A stretch of DNA of 64,000 nucleotides, from positions 38,165,579 to 38,229,578 of the forward strand of contig OU342638.1 of the NCBI GenBank assembly GCA_910589415.1, read 5' to 3'. Position numbers and translations under genes: made by a program. Shown here one piece after another: positions 30,884 through 45,550 of this stretch (the stretch's first letter is position 1; every line of letters starts with the position of its first letter). The notes under the pieces are model-generated. The model was given only the letters and a program-made list of their open reading frames with translations, ran no database searches and was not told the DNA's origin. The DNA is from Malachius bipustulatus. Lineage: Eukaryota; Arthropoda; Insecta; Coleoptera; Melyridae.

Positions 30884-33800
30884 TCATTTAGCGGCCCCGG
30901 CCGCCGGGTTCGTGGGCTCCGCTTGTTTTAAGACGTACTCGATGTTGATGCAATCCAGGATGGCCGCCCCGACCGACGATCTCCTGGTCGCCATCGGCGC
31001 CACCACCGCCCATTTGTTGAGAACCGGGTCGTACTTCTCCACCGAGTTCAAGCTGGAGGATCCGTCGTTTCCCCCGACGGCGTAAATGCAACCCTCGATC
31101 GAGACCACTTCGTGAGTGGACCTGAAAAACCGAATCGATTATTGATAGCACCTAAACAGATGGGGGAGAAATACCTTCTGTTATGCATCGTCGTTATAGG
31201 TTCCCAGACGTTTCTTTTCACGCTGAATCTCTCCCCGCTCGACATGCACATCGTCCCATCGTTACCTGTCAAAAGATCTCTCATCAAATTTGTCGTTGAG
31301 AGCATCGCGCGAGGGCACCTTACCTCCGATGCAATATAAATATCCGTCCAGAGCCGCTACACCGCAACTGCTCCGTCTCGATGACATCGAAGGCACCGGG
31401 TTCCAGGTACCTTCACGTGGGTCGAACCTAAAAAACAATAATAATTGTAAAAGAAAGTTATTCACAACACATTAAAAGTGATGAGTAAGTATAAGTACTG
31501 TAATGGTTCAAAGTGGTTGAGAGGCCTATTTTCTCGATTAATAAAGGGGGTGGAGCCCCGAACTCTTACAGTGGTGCCGTGACCAGGATAAAAGTCATTA
31601 AAGAGAGGATTTATAGAAGGGAGGCTGATTGCGTTGGGAGCACCTTGCTAGAGGTTTAAGCTAGGGGAGTATTCCTTGTCCCATGCATAATTGGCTAGAG
31701 TTCCACCGTCGGGTGCTCGGCAAACAAATTAAATAAATAAAGAAAAGCACCCAGGGGGGGGGGGGGGAAGGTTCCTTGGGATGGGGGGGGGGTGACGTTT
31801 CGCCCTCTTGACAGCACACTGACAAGGAGCGTGAAACGTCAGGGGGAGCGTGAAACGTCAGGGGGCGCCTGAAATGGTTCAAAAGTGGTCGAGAGGCCTA
31901 TTTTCTCGATTAATAAAGGGGGTGGAGCCCCGAACTCTTACAGTACCTTTCAACTGAAGCTTGATAGTTGGTCGAATCGAATCCGCCGAGCGCGTAGATG
32001 CAGTTTTCTATAGGGAAAAATTTATTAATGATCAAACTATGCAAAGGAAGTTGATAGGACAAACCTACGACCGCGATCCTGCAATATCTTCTCCTGGTGT
32101 TCATGGCCGGGCAACTGCACCAAACCCCCGTTAAGGGATCGAACCTTTCCATGGAGCTTAAGCAGGAAGCCCCGTCGTAACCACCGCAGACGTAAATCAG
32201 ACCGTCGAATGAACAAATACCTGGAGATTATGAATATTAAACCCTCTGTTTATTAGATGAAAGATTAAATCGATAGCTTTCAATGTTGTAGGAAATTTTA
32301 AGTTAGCCTGAAAATGGCGGTCGTCATCTTTTAAATTTAAATCACCATGTAGCTACCTACATGGTGTCTAAATCAGTAAGAATTGCTTATTTAAGGAAGA
32401 ATATAAGAAAAATACCGTTTTAATGCCTTAAATAGCTTATAAAGTGTTCCATTAATGACATATTTGCGTTTTATAAGCAATAAATTATGAAATATGAGCC
32501 TTTTTGTACATTTTTAATCATAATTGTGACGTTGCGCCATTTTGAATTAATATCTTGCAAAAAGTGGGCGCGTTGCTAAACGAGCTCTTAAAATTAGAGT
32601 CCCTAGACATTCTGTGACTATAGACGCCGTCAGTGTGACGTCACTAGGCTGAGCTGAGCGTAAACGGTTCCAAATAAACAAACCGTTCACGTATTGAGAT
32701 TCTTTTCACTAAATCATATTTTAGGTTTAGGTGGAGCTCGAGCCGTCTGTCGGTAGTTTAGTTTTTCTCACTAAAAATTCCGCATTTATTGAAATCGAAA
32801 GTTTATATTGAAATTGGCAACTCTGCAACTGTCAAATGCTTGTTTATTTGGAACCGTTAACCGGTTTCCCCGACCACTGACGGCGTCTATTATTTTTCAT
32901 TTATCATTCTTTATTAATATTAAAATGTAAGAAAAGTAAGGTTACAAAAAGCTGTAATTCTCACCTAAACAAGACCTTTTAGTCCCCATCGGTGTCACAG
33001 GTGTCCACATATTCGTCAACGGATTATAACATTCCGCAGTTGCCAGATCTGATGCACCGTCATATCTAAAAAAAAAGTCTTCTTTTTTGTTGGTTGAATT
33101 AATAATTTCAACCACTTACCCTCCTACTACATAAAGTAGTCGTCTGAGGCCGGTCACTCCAGAGCGCGACCTGCGCCAATTCATCGGCGCAATCAGCGAC
33201 CAGGAATCAGTTTTGGGGTTGTAAACTTCACACTCGGAATGGATCGCGAACAAAGAACCGCCACCTTGAAGTTTGCCCTCGTTTATTTATAAAAAAAATT
33301 ATTTAATTAACTTCTTACCAACGGCGAATAGGTAAGGCTCCGCGCCTTTCGGCTTCCTCTCCATCGTTCTTTGCGACGATAAAGCGCAACGTCGCTCGGG
33401 AGCCAAATGATAACGCATCGCTTCTAATAACAATTCTCGACAATCGTTATCGTCACGAATCAACCTCTCGTTATCAACGCGAGTCATCAGAAACTCTCGA
33501 TTAACCAGAGGGAGTCTTACGTGCGACATTAACTGAAACGGAACGCACATTTTAAGTACGCGTCACCTGTCATTTGTCATCATTAAGGACACTTACTTTA
33601 GATATGTACTCGCTCCGTTCAGCCAGATCATGCTTAACCCAATTCAAAACGGCCGAAAAGACGTCCTCCTCTGATGAGATATTCAATTGACTGTTCGAGA
33701 TGAGCTCTTCAACCTGCAATTATGATTGTCAAAAAGCTGTTAAAAATGGATCGAAACTGTCAAAAGAAAGTACCTCGTGGAATGGCAATAAGAGAAACTC

Positions 33801-35989
33801 CTCAGTTGCGACGACTTGTTGGAAATTTTGCAACGCGTAGACGTGAGATCGCAAGTGCAGCTCCTTGCAGGAATGAGTGTCTGTTATAGCGGGAGGGAGA
33901 AAGAATAATGTAGCCGTTTTTTTTTTGTATTAATTTTAAGTTGGGCTGTTACTTATTGTTACCTGCGAAGCTCCTAATACCGAGACAGTTTGTCGGATGC
34001 AGCTGTCTCAAGAGAAACCGGCAGCAAGCCTCTCGCACTTCTTGCATTTGCAGAACGCTGCTCGCCGGTAATAAAACCTGAAAGAAATTTCGATCGAGCT
34101 GGCAACGTTGTGTCTACGCATGCGCAATACTGTTTCCAAAATAAACATAGTTGTCAGGTCGTTATTTTTCCCTCGATAACTGACCTGAACGTTATCCGCG
34201 GTTATGAGGATCTGTCCGGTGTACGAGTAATCGATGAGCAGTTCCAGGGCGATTGGGTCCATGTCGTGTATGGTGACCTCGTTCAGGCTCTGCTCCTTCA
34301 TGTCACCTGTCAAAATGAATCGTTTATGAGCCGCGTTTCGATCGAAAGTCATCGATAATAAGTGACTCACCGTTGAACATCGCATAGAAATATGGACTAA
34401 CCGACGCTAAAACCACCTTATGGGCGCTAAATTTCTCTAATCCTATTTTTAACGTTATGTCACACAGCTATAACAGAAAAAAATCTACAAATCAAGGTCG
34501 CAGCAATTAATTCAGGCGAAAATGTCTGAACCGTAATAACAAGCCTAAATTAGCTTAATTATTATATCGCATGCCAGGACGGACACATCTCTAAGTAGGT
34601 ACCGCTCGACAGCGTTGCCATATCATGCTGACTATACTCTATTTATGTACTATTATAAATAGTTATTAGTGGTGCTGGTGCAATAAAAACGGCAACGCTG
34701 CCTTTTCCTTTTCATTCAATCTAGTGACCTGTGGGTGGAAAAATTGCCGCCAATTAGGCCCATTCATGGCCCAACAAAAGCCCGGCTAGGTAAATGACTT
34801 ATTATTACATACGCGGAATTATGCGCCGATGGACGGGGAATAAAGGGCGAGATTATTATTCTTTATTCTATTCATTGGGCGAGACACATACATATAAATC
34901 TGACATCATCGCTTATTGAAAGTGAGTGAGCGGATAAATAAATAAAATAACCGACCTCTATAGCGCGAAGATAGTTTATATTTATAGGTCAAGTTCGGTC
35001 TTGAAAAATTCAAATAACTCGGGAAATATTCATCCCCCGCATCATCATCCGTGTTTCCGTGTATGTATGTGTGTTTACCTCTGCCGTAGGTATTCCGTAT
35101 TACAACAACGAGGACGCTGACGTCATTTCGTTATCGCCCCCCTCTCTTCGATCACTTTAAGTACAAGGGATGTTTATCCCTCGATATTTGATCACCCCCT
35201 GGCGCCCGCGGGATAATGTACCTATAAAAGTTCACGCCTCGCCCTTATCCTCGTCTTCTCGTATTCTGGGTCAGAGTAATAAAACGAGACGGTTTATTGT
35301 CGTCGCGGCGGACATACAGGGTGGGGTAGGATATGCAAGGGTGTCCGATTGACCCAGTTTCGGGATAATTAATTGAACAAGTGGCTAGCGGAATCGGGAT
35401 AGATATTAATAATGATAATCCGATCGGGTCTGATCTAAGATAGAACGTGTCCGTGCTTCTACTAACTGGAAATGAAAATCTAAAAATAGCCCCATAATGT
35501 TTGTGTATTTATTATTATTGCTTATTTCTATTATAAATTGATTACTTATTATTCTAGGTCGTCTATAATAGAACATATATTCGGTATTTGGTACCTAATA
35601 ATCGTCATTTATCATGAAAAGCATTATAACAGCGGTGGGTAATATATCTCATTTCGTTATATCATCATTTCATTACAGGTCCGCGTCACTTTTTTTTATA
35701 TAAACAACGCATGCGTACCTATTCGAGAAAAGATTGTCATGACCTTGAAAATTTCAAATTATGTCTCACACAGAGAGTTATCTCATACCTGCCCATGTTG
35801 CCGCATCTTCTGGATGTTGCTAAGTGCGTGGTTGCTATGGCCCTGGGTCCTCAGACAATAACCCTTCTGAGTGAAGAGCGGGCTGTCGCACTGCTCGTTA
35901 GTTGGAGTCTGAGTGGAGGCCTCGAACAAAGGCACACTTGGAGGTTGTTGGGGTTCTTGAGAAGGCTCAGTAGATTCTCCGTTGCTCAT
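30884..35989 (-). CDS. KLHL17: BTB-BACK-kelch protein, KLHL17/actinfilin type
   Basis: Proteins of this family act as substrate adaptors for cullin-3 ubiquitin ligases; KLHL17 binds actin. Fourteen coding exons in transcript order: 35789-35989, 34371-34467, 34185-34306, 33963-34077, 33774-33880, 33597-33713, 33319-33532, 33120-33264, 32965-33065, 32065-32220, 31947-32007, 31324-31427, 31175-31265 and 30884-31121. The sum is 1869 nt, 622 residues. The BTB domain starts around residue 65 (HGQLCDITLK), then BACK ([14 protein letters not shown]), then six kelch repeats starting at [13 protein letters not shown]. That phrase and the KW...[11 protein letters not shown] ending point to KLHL17 rather than KLHL20 or KLHL18. 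The start is taken at MSNGE; an upstream in-frame Met lies at 36070. A TRIM-like element lies at the donor of exon 11. Confidence 0.88.
31499..31942 (+). mobile_element. TRIM-like miniature LTR element in kelch intron
   Basis: Direct repeats of 72 bp (31499-31570) and 73 bp (31870-31942), both TG...CA and containing AATAAA, flank about 300 bp without coding capacity. A GTAC target duplication lies on each side (31495-31498 and 31943-31946). One base after the left repeat is TGGTGCCGTGACC, a plausible primer-binding site starting TGG. Just before the right repeat is the purine tract AGGGGGCG. The inner part holds long G runs and two copies of a 20-bp GAGCGTGAAACGTCAGGGGG unit. The PBS type recalls BEL/Pao elements, which is an inference. 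Confidence 0.82.
31572..31589 (+). other. Putative primer-binding site of the TRIM-like element
   Basis: TGGTGCCGTGACCAGGAT next to the left repeat. The first eight bases match the complement of a 3' CCA-ended tRNA such as tRNA-Phe; the rest matches poorly. Confidence 0.55.
32622..32893. mobile_element. MITE with GACGCCGTCAGTG ends in kelch intron
   Basis: The terminal inverted repeats TAGACGCCGTCAGTG and CACTGACGGCGTCTA bound ~270 bp. Inner inverted copies of AACGGTTCCAAATAAACAA lie close to the ends. A partial copy without one end sits at 57068-57312. Target duplication is probably TA. Located between the exons ending 32220 and starting 32965. Confidence 0.7.
34468..35788 (-). other. First intron of the kelch gene
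   Basis: 1.3 kb between the 5' coding exon and the BTB exon. No gene or clear repeat visible inside it. Confidence 0.6.
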
Positions 35990-37748
35990 TGTTTGAACTG
36001 TAATAATCAAGTCTCCTATTATTATTGTAGTAATAGTAAGACCATCACCACCATCATCACGACCTGACACGGTAAGGGTCTATTCACCCCTAACGTCAAC
36101 GTCAAAACAAAGCAACAGTCTTATTAGTCTTTCCTGGTTTGCGTTGCTGGCAGTAATTACGGGTGGAAATTATGAATAAAAGAACGTTTATTTTTCGGCG
36201 AATCGTCCAAGAACGCCCCCCGCTCACGCAGCCGAGTATGAAAAAATTACGGAAACGATAAAAACAACTCACCTCGATTCACTTTATTTACATCTATCCC
36301 CAGGTGAACTCTGGGGCGTCAAGGGTAATTTCGGGCTATAAATCAGAGAATAATAACAGGCCGAGGGGGAACAAATGCCAGCTCGGGGTTAGTAAACTTT
36401 GAACGGAGGATTTCCTCGCGGAAAATCGATCGGGAAAGCTCCGCGGCGGACTACAACGTTCCGGGATTGTCAAGGATAATCTGATCCTGGTGAAAGTTTC
36501 GGTCTCGGCCTGAGCGGAGCGAGGAAACAAAAGCACGCGCGAGGACATGCGTTAGCTTTTGCCGCGTTGTCCTGTCGTGCTGATAATAATCGGACTCGGA
36601 GAAAACGGCCGTTTTCAAGTCGGTTTGATGAAAATTGAGATGTGATCTGACAACGCCGGTTCGTCCTTTTTGTCATAATCGAAATATTAATTAAATTATT
36701 AAATTATTATAAATAATTAGTCGTAAAATAAATATTTTAAACACCCCCTCCCCTCTCTCTTAAACAAAAATTTCCATCTCGCGTGATTTAGCTTACTTCA
36801 TGCATTGCTCATTTTGCTAATTCAGCTATTAATATTCAAATAACTCTTCATAAATAATTGAAACTTTAATTTATTTGTACTTTTATGCTCTTTTCACTTT
36901 TTTAAACACTTTGAGATCGATAAGTTACAAAATTGTTCTATTTTATAACAAATAATAACACCAGTCCCGGAAAATTTCATGAAATGGTCGTGTATCAAGA
37001 TAATTAAAGGGTTTTGTTTACTCTCCAAAACTTTGTGATGTCATAACTATAACAACATTTTTAATTAGAGTCCCTTAAAAAATTTAATATCCCTAATCGA
37101 CGTCTAGGGATCCTCTGTTAGGGATCCTATATATCGGGGCTAGAAAATAAAACCACTTTTGATGAAATTTGTTATTCAATTATTAATGAATACGTCAAAA
37201 GACTCATATTTAGGCCGTGGTTAGTTGTTTAGGGAATTCACATGCGTATTAATTCGATTTTTATTGTAAAATGCTGCAGCAAATTCTCAAAATAGCTCGT
37301 TTTGTTTATTCTCCAGAACTTTGTGACGTCATTCAAACGCTATTATTTAATAATAAGTACACAAAATGATCCATTTGAAACAAATAAAGACGGCACAATA
37401 ATCGGTTCGTTTTTATTTATTTCTAATTACTAGTTTCTGCAATTATTAGTTTCATAATTTATTATAAATAAAAGAAATATTTTCTAATTTATATTTTCAC
37501 GCATGCGCATTGTTGCTACAATTTCAAGTAATGATGAAACCCACGGTTCGATTTATTCTATGGTATATCTTATCTGTCAGTGTCATTTCTGTCAATTTAT
37601 AAAAGTGACGTGAGATGTGATTGCGCGAGTCGCGACTAGCGAGTATTTTTCTTATTCTTTTTCTTTTAGAAAGTAATGGCGGATTACTAAAGTTAGTAAA
37701 GTTACAAAACGTTTTAGTTTAACAAAATAATTACAATTAATAAACAAA
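35990..37748. other. Divergent intergenic region, kelch gene and RpS3
   Basis: Expected to hold the promoters of both genes. Close to the RpS3 start (about 37649-37671) is a long pyrimidine tract CTTATTCTTTTTCTTTTAG. It could be a TOP-like 5' end or the acceptor of a 5' UTR intron. No other gene seen. Confidence 0.5.
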
Positions 37749-39816
<2,068 letters not shown>

Positions 39817-42800
39817 ATGCGAAAGAAAATGCCCGCTTTCCGGAAGAAAAAATCAGGGAAGAGCTTCCCTGTGAAAGTCTGCACACTGGATGCGGAGCTG
39901 GAGTTTAATCTGGAAGTATGAACTGTTCCTTATTGCTCCCTAGAAGACCCCAATTCATTATTGTTACCACTTATTGTTACTCTCCCCTCTTCCTAATCAC
40001 TATCACTACACTCAACTATTTCAGTGGCGAGCTACAGGGAGAGACTTGTTCGAACTGGTCTGTCGCACGATCGGCTTGAGGGAGACCTGGTACTTCGGGC
40101 TTCAATACGAGGACTCCAAGGGGTTCATATCTTGGCTGAAATTGGACAAGAAGGGTCAGGAATTTGTCTAATTTATAATAACTGTAAAACTGACTAAGTT
40201 ACTTTGTTACTTATAAGAACCGGCACCCGGCACCGGCACCACACCAGCAAGCTTAATTCAAGTCCTTTTTATTGGTTAAACGATTTCAATTTGGGTAAAG
40301 GTGCTCTATCGTGACGGTTTTACTCCTATGCTGGCCCCCCCCTTCATTGTCTCTGCTTGCTACGCTCCGACACGTTCTCAGCGTTGCCATATGCAAGCCC
40401 TTCTCCTACGTTCTGCAGACAATCCTACGCGCTTCCTGCTGCCCGCTTCTGCTACCTTACCAAAGTCAGGTCTTTGGTCAGGGTAGTTTTTTTTATTTTA
40501 AGGACATTTAAAGGAAAAATAAAACTCTACCCTGACCAAAGACCTGACTTAATGCAGCAAATAAGTGTTTTAAAATATTTTTTCAACAGGAACTGGTAGC
40601 TACTATTACGGTCTCATAGGGTAGCAGAAGCATTTAGTGCAGAATGAACTGCCGCAGGTCGCTGCGAGCATAGGAGAACTAGGAGACACGGATTTCATGT
40701 GGCAATGCTGAGAGCCTGTCGGCTCGGAGCGAGCAGAGAGAGTGGAGGAGGGCCGGTGTAGGGGTAAAACCGTCGCGATACAGCACCTTTACCTTAATTT
40801 GAATCAACCAAGCTATGCTAGGTGACAATGTCAGTAAAAGAAATGAAACAAAAAATTGCATCAAAAGATGGTTTGATTTCTCTGATCTGATCCTTTACCT
40901 GATAACAATTCAAATTCCAGTTCAAGACCAGAACATCCAGAAGGACAACCAGAGCACCGCCTCGTTCATGTTCCTGGCGAAATTCTACCCGGAGGAGGTC
41001 GCCGAAGAGCTGATCCAGGAAGTAACCCAGCACCTGTTTTTCCTGCAGGTGAAACAGGCGATCCTCTCGATGGACGTTTATTGTCCGCCGGAGGCGTCCG
41101 TTTTGATCGCCTCGTACGCCGTGCAGGCCAAGGTGAGTCGACTAGTCCACTCGCGACAGATCAGATGACACGATCCGAAAATTCCAGTACGGCGACTACG
41201 ACGAGGACACCTACAAGCCGGGAATGCTCTCTTGCCAGGACCTGCTGCCGCAGCGGGTGATCGATCAGTACCAGATGACGGTCGAGATGTGGGAAGACCG
41301 GATCCGGCTCTGGTACGCCGATCATCGCGGGATGTCCCGTGACGAAGCCGAAATGGAGTACCTGAAGATAGCGCAGGATTTGGACATGTACGGCGTCAAT
41401 TATTTCCCAATTACGGTACGATTCGCTCTTCTTAAACCTCTCGAAATCTGATCGCTCCCTCCTTGACAGAATAAGAAAGAAACCGAGCTGTGGTTGGGCG
41501 TGACGGCGCTCGGTCTCAACATCTACGAGAAAGAGAACAAGCTGCAGCCGAAAACGACGTTCACGTGGTCCGAGATCCGGCACATCAGCTTCGACGATAA
41601 GAAGTTTGTGATTAAGCCGGTCGATAAGAACTCTCCGAACTTTGTTTTTTTCAGCCAGAAAGTGCGGATGAACAAACTGGTGAGTGCTCCTAACCCCTCT
41701 CTTCTCCCTTTCTAGCAGAGCTAATCCCCGTGGGGCTCAGATTTTAGATTTGTGCATGGGAAATCACGACTTGTTCATGCGCAGACGGAAACCGGACTCA
41801 ATGGAGCTGCAGCAAATGAAGGCTGCCGCAAAAGAGGAGAAAAAGAACCGACAGGTGCAGCGGAATCGCCTGGCCAGGGAGAAACAGCTACGGGAAGAAG
41901 CGGAACGAGAGAGAGCGAACCTGGAGCAGAGACTCGTCCAGTACCAGCAGGAGATCACCATCGCAAACGAGGCCCTCGTGAGTTTTCGATCGCATCGCAA
42001 TTTTCGCGTAATAATAATAATTCTCGTCCCCGCAGAGACGATCGGAGGAGAGCGCGGACCTGCTGGCGGAGAAGAGCCGCGTCGCCGCTGAAGAGGCGAT
42101 CCTGCTGAGCCAGAAGGCGGCCGAGGCCGAGCAGGAGATCGCCCGGCTGCGCATGAGCGCCCTCAGACGGGACGAGGAGAAGGTAGTGAGACGGGGGGAA
42201 AAGGGAAACCTGGTATTTTGTATATTAATTGAATCACGTTGATTCCAGGTGACCCTGGAACGAAAAACCAGAGACGCCGAGATGCTGACGGCCCGTCTGG
42301 TCGAGGAGTCGGAGAGAAGGGCGGCCGAAGCGGCCCGTCTGAAGGACGAGCTGCTGAGGGCGAGGGCAGCCGAGAAACAGGCTAAGGAGAAGCTGATCGA
42401 CTTCCTCAGCAGGAACACGTACACCGGGAGCGGGTCGATGACGGCCAGTCCAATTTCTGTGAGTGGACGGTTGTCAATTTATTATTAAAATTGCTATTTT
42501 AATTGGGACCTCCCTGTATATTCTCGTATTTTTGGATTCATTGGGATATTCTAGTGTTACCTGATATGTTGCACACTTTTAATCCACTTGTCAAAAGCTG
42601 TCTCCCTCTATTTCTCTCTCTTTCTCTCATTCACTCTATTTCATCCTCTCTCAATCTCACCCTCTCTTTGTCACATATCAAACAACACTAGAATTATCTG
42701 ACGAATCCGAAAATGCGATAATATACAGGGCGTTTTATTTAAAATAACGAATTCAAGATCATTCTTTCTTTTGCTTCCTCGATCGTTCTAATCACCTAAT

Positions 42801-43264
42801 CACGTACGTTTCCTCCTCCAGTCGGTGACGTCGCTGTACGCGCCGCCGAGCCCGTCCCTGGGTCCGGACCTCTCGATCCTGGACGGGGACCCGAACGTCC
42901 TGCCGGACTTGACGATGAACCTCAACTCGTACGATCTGATATCGAACGTCGACGCCGATCAGCTCTCCCTGGAAATCGAGAAGGAACGGTGAGTGTTTCC
43001 CTTACCCCCTTCACCCCCGGTCACTCTGATCGTCTCGTAACCGCGTGTTTCAGGGTGGACTACCTGGAGAAATCGAAGCACCTGCAGCACCAGCTGAGGG
43101 AGCTCCGCACGGAGATCGCCGTGCTGAAGGTGGGGGACAAGCAGTCGGAGCTGGATCAGCTGCACGAGGAGCAGGTCAAGATGGGCGAGAACAAGTACTC
43201 GACGTTGAAGAAGAGCAAGTCGGGCTCGACCAAGTCTCGGGTCGCTTTTTTTGAGGAGCTGTAG
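39817..43264 (+). CDS. Mer: Merlin, FERM-domain tumour suppressor (NF2 homolog)
   Basis: Merlin links the cortical membrane to Hippo signalling and restrains growth. Ten coding exons: 39817-39915, 40025-40154, 40921-41132, 41188-41415, 41470-41679, 41741-41977, 42036-42182, 42249-42458, 42822-42988 and 43054-43264; 1851 nt, 616 residues. The FERM domain runs from about residue 15 to 315 ([50 protein letters not shown]). A long Glu/Arg-rich coiled coil follows, then a C-terminal domain ending [20 protein letters not shown] and FFEEL, the merlin-type tail. This ending separates it from ezrin/radixin/moesin. The start used is the first Met (MRKKMPAF); a second Met lies four codons on. Intron 2 holds a 500-bp palindromic element. 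Confidence 0.97.
40294..40793. mobile_element. Palindromic hAT-type MITE in Merlin intron 2
   Basis: 500 bp with ends GGTAAAGGTGCT and its complement, arms that pair along most of the length, and an 8-bp near-duplication TCAATTTG/TTAATTTG (40286-40293 and 40794-40801). Its central palindrome CAGGTCTTTGGTCAGGGTAG is shared with 49000-49277 and 59961-60234, though the outer arms differ. Confidence 0.78.
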
Positions 43265-44240
43265 CGCGATGTTTGCTTCGTCATTTCTGATCGTTTCTCT
43301 TATTAATGTAATAACGAATCGTTGAGCCTTGTTGTAATAGTTTTATTATAATGAGAGCCGGTTTAATGGTATTGTGACGAATGACAAGTAAGATGCGACG
43401 AGATAATAATGAACGAGTCGTCAAATCTCACGCCCATATTCATAAATCAAGAGTCTGTGAATAAGGGATGTGTTTAAATATTATTGTTAATGTTAAGGAT
43501 GACCTTGCTGTGGGAGTCGTTTGTTCTAAGCCGGCATGTTTAATCGATCGTTAATAATTTTAGTCTGTTGAAAATTGAAAAAGTTTTAATGATTCACGTG
43601 TGCCTTAATATTTATTCGTTAAATGTGATTTGTATATTCAGGGTGCAAAGAAAAAAAAAGGGGGTGGGGGGCTTGGATTCTAGTTCGGTTGCAGGAAAAC
43701 AAACGACCGATTGGCTTTTTTAAATCTTTCTTTAAGGGGGTGAAATTAAATTTTTTGATGATACTCGATCAGTAAATTACTTTCCTGCAAGCGAGCCTCC
43801 GGTTTTTATTTTTTATTATCATTATTTTCCTACAATCAGTGTAAGTCTGTTGTCTGTCTGTCTGTAAATAGAATATTTTTAGATTATTTTTTTATTTTCC
43901 AGATTTATTTTTTACATTTATCACAATATTCCCAATGATAACGAACGACAATAATAATACAGTGTAATCGGTTATTATTTTGATGTATATTTATCTATAT
44001 TTAAATACAATCATTGTTCGATTATATATTTAAACTTGATCTATTTTTTTAACGATTCGTTACCTTACACTCGGACCATGTCAACATGCCCACCGGCACC
44101 GGTACCAGTACCAGTACCAGAAAATTCTCATAAATCCATTACCTTAAGTGGGACTTAAGGGGAAAATGGGACCGTTGTTAAAAAAAAAAACAATTGAATT
44201 GTTTGTGATTTTATTTCTACATAATTAATTAATTAATTAA
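43265..44240. other. Merlin 3' region and intergenic sequence
   Basis: Probably the 3' UTR of Merlin in its first part. AT-rich. A short CCAGTACCAGTACCAG run near 44105 and an AATTAATTAATTAATT run at 44224-44240 are visible. No gene. Confidence 0.45.
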
Positions 44241-44531
44241 TCACTGCGATAGACCTCCATGGTGCGACTGTTGTCCCGGTTGACACATCCCGCCGTGGTG
44301 CTGGTGCTGGTGCGAGTGAGACTGGTCGCCGCTCTGATGGTGGTGACACTGTCCGCCGTTGTTGCACTGCCCGCCGTGGTGGCAGCCGTTGTTGCCCTCG
44401 GGGTTGAAACCGCCGTGATGAGTCTGCGAGTCGGTCGAGTCGCCGCTGCCGTGTCCCCCGGACTGGGAACCGCTTTGGTGGGGCTGGCACGAATCGCCGC
44501 CGGCCGACATACCTCCGTGGTGTGATGACAT
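44241..44531 (-). CDS. Small His/Gly/Gln/Ser-rich protein, unknown function
   Basis: A 96-residue frame starting MSSHHGGM with strong composition bias: repeated HHGG blocks, clustered GGQC and CHHGG motifs and five Cys. No signal peptide or membrane segment. Just upstream on the minus strand, AAATCCCAG could be a 3' splice site placing the start codon 15 bases into an exon. His/Cys-rich content would allow metal binding, but that is only inferred. It might also be a structural or low-complexity protein. I do not recognise a family. Confidence 0.6.
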   Translation of the reverse strand: MSSHHGGMSAGGDSCQPHQSGSQSGGHGSGDSTDSQTHHGGFNPEGNNGCHHGGQCNNGGQCHHHQSGDQSHSHQHQHHGGMCQPGQQSHHGGLSQ

Positions 44532-44646
44532 CTTCTAAGTTTGAACCTGGGATTTTTAAAACGGTTTTTTAATGTTTTTATGGCGCGTTTGCTGAACCCG
44601 ACCACAAACAAGACCTCATCGTAACGTTATTTTTATTAGAGACTAA

Positions 44647-44756
44647 GGCCCGTATTCACAAAGCATTTCTGTCCTGCAATGTCTCGAAAATAATTAAATA
44701 AATGGGATGGAGATATGCAGTTTTATTTAGGAAATTATTGTTTGTGAATACGGGCG
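44647..44756. mobile_element. 110-bp MITE with TAA target duplication
   Basis: Ends GGCCCGTATTCACAAA and its complement TTTGTGAATACGGGCG, flanked by TAA at 44644-44646 and 44757-44759. A TWA duplication and GGCC-type ends fit PIF/Harbinger MITEs. Confidence 0.75.
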
Positions 44757-44759
44757 TAA

Positions 44760-45550
44760 TGGGAATTTCGTTTGCTGAACATGCACCTAATTTTTCTCTT
44801 CAAAGCAGTCATCAAATTAATTTTCATTCTTTAATAATAATTATAAGAGAAAGTTAAAAGGAGCTAATTATAAAGTGAATCTTGTCTCTCAAATGATAAT
44901 GTTTAGGGACCCTAACAAGAAAATAATAGTAAATTGTCTGCTGAACGCGACCAGATATGACGTCGTTTTTAGGCTGGATTTGACCAGACATAAATTACAA
45001 TAGTGAATCCTGTCTGATGAACACGTCAAAAAGAGCTCACCGTCACCATTCGTCGCCTTTTTAATAATGTTTTACGCTCTATTATTGATTAAATAATTTA
45101 TTATTATTTGAATAATTATTATTGTCTCATCTCATTCTATTCTTCCTTGGCCTTCCGCCAGTTTCTTATTCTTTAATCCTACATTTACATTTTCTATAGC
45201 CGTTGTTATAGTGACGAGGATTGCGAAGTAATCTCGGCTACTAAATCCATGGCAGTGTCTTTTTTTTAATTTCAAAAGGAAGAACAAGAACCTAACAACG
45301 ATGATTAAAAAACTATCCACCATATTTCTGTTATCGCCATATATAAAAAATCATTTTTAAATTTGAGTCTTTGTCAATCAAACAGTTCAACACTCGAATT
45401 GATCATTCCAGAATGACGTCATTGACAGTTGTTGGGGGGGCAAACAATTTCGTTTGACGTTTGATTGAATCTTGTCATCGTTTGTAAGCGCTGCTGAGTG
45501 TTTTCAAAGTGTAAGTATAATTTGTTAAATTGTGGTCCAATCTTTCGAAA
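44760..45550. other. AT-rich intergenic sequence
   Basis: Nothing recognisable between the MITE and the THAP exon. Confidence 0.4.

Noticed and set aside
41888..42424. 178-codon minus-strand frame, Ser/Arg/Phe-rich
   Set aside because: Shadow of Merlin coiled-coil exons.
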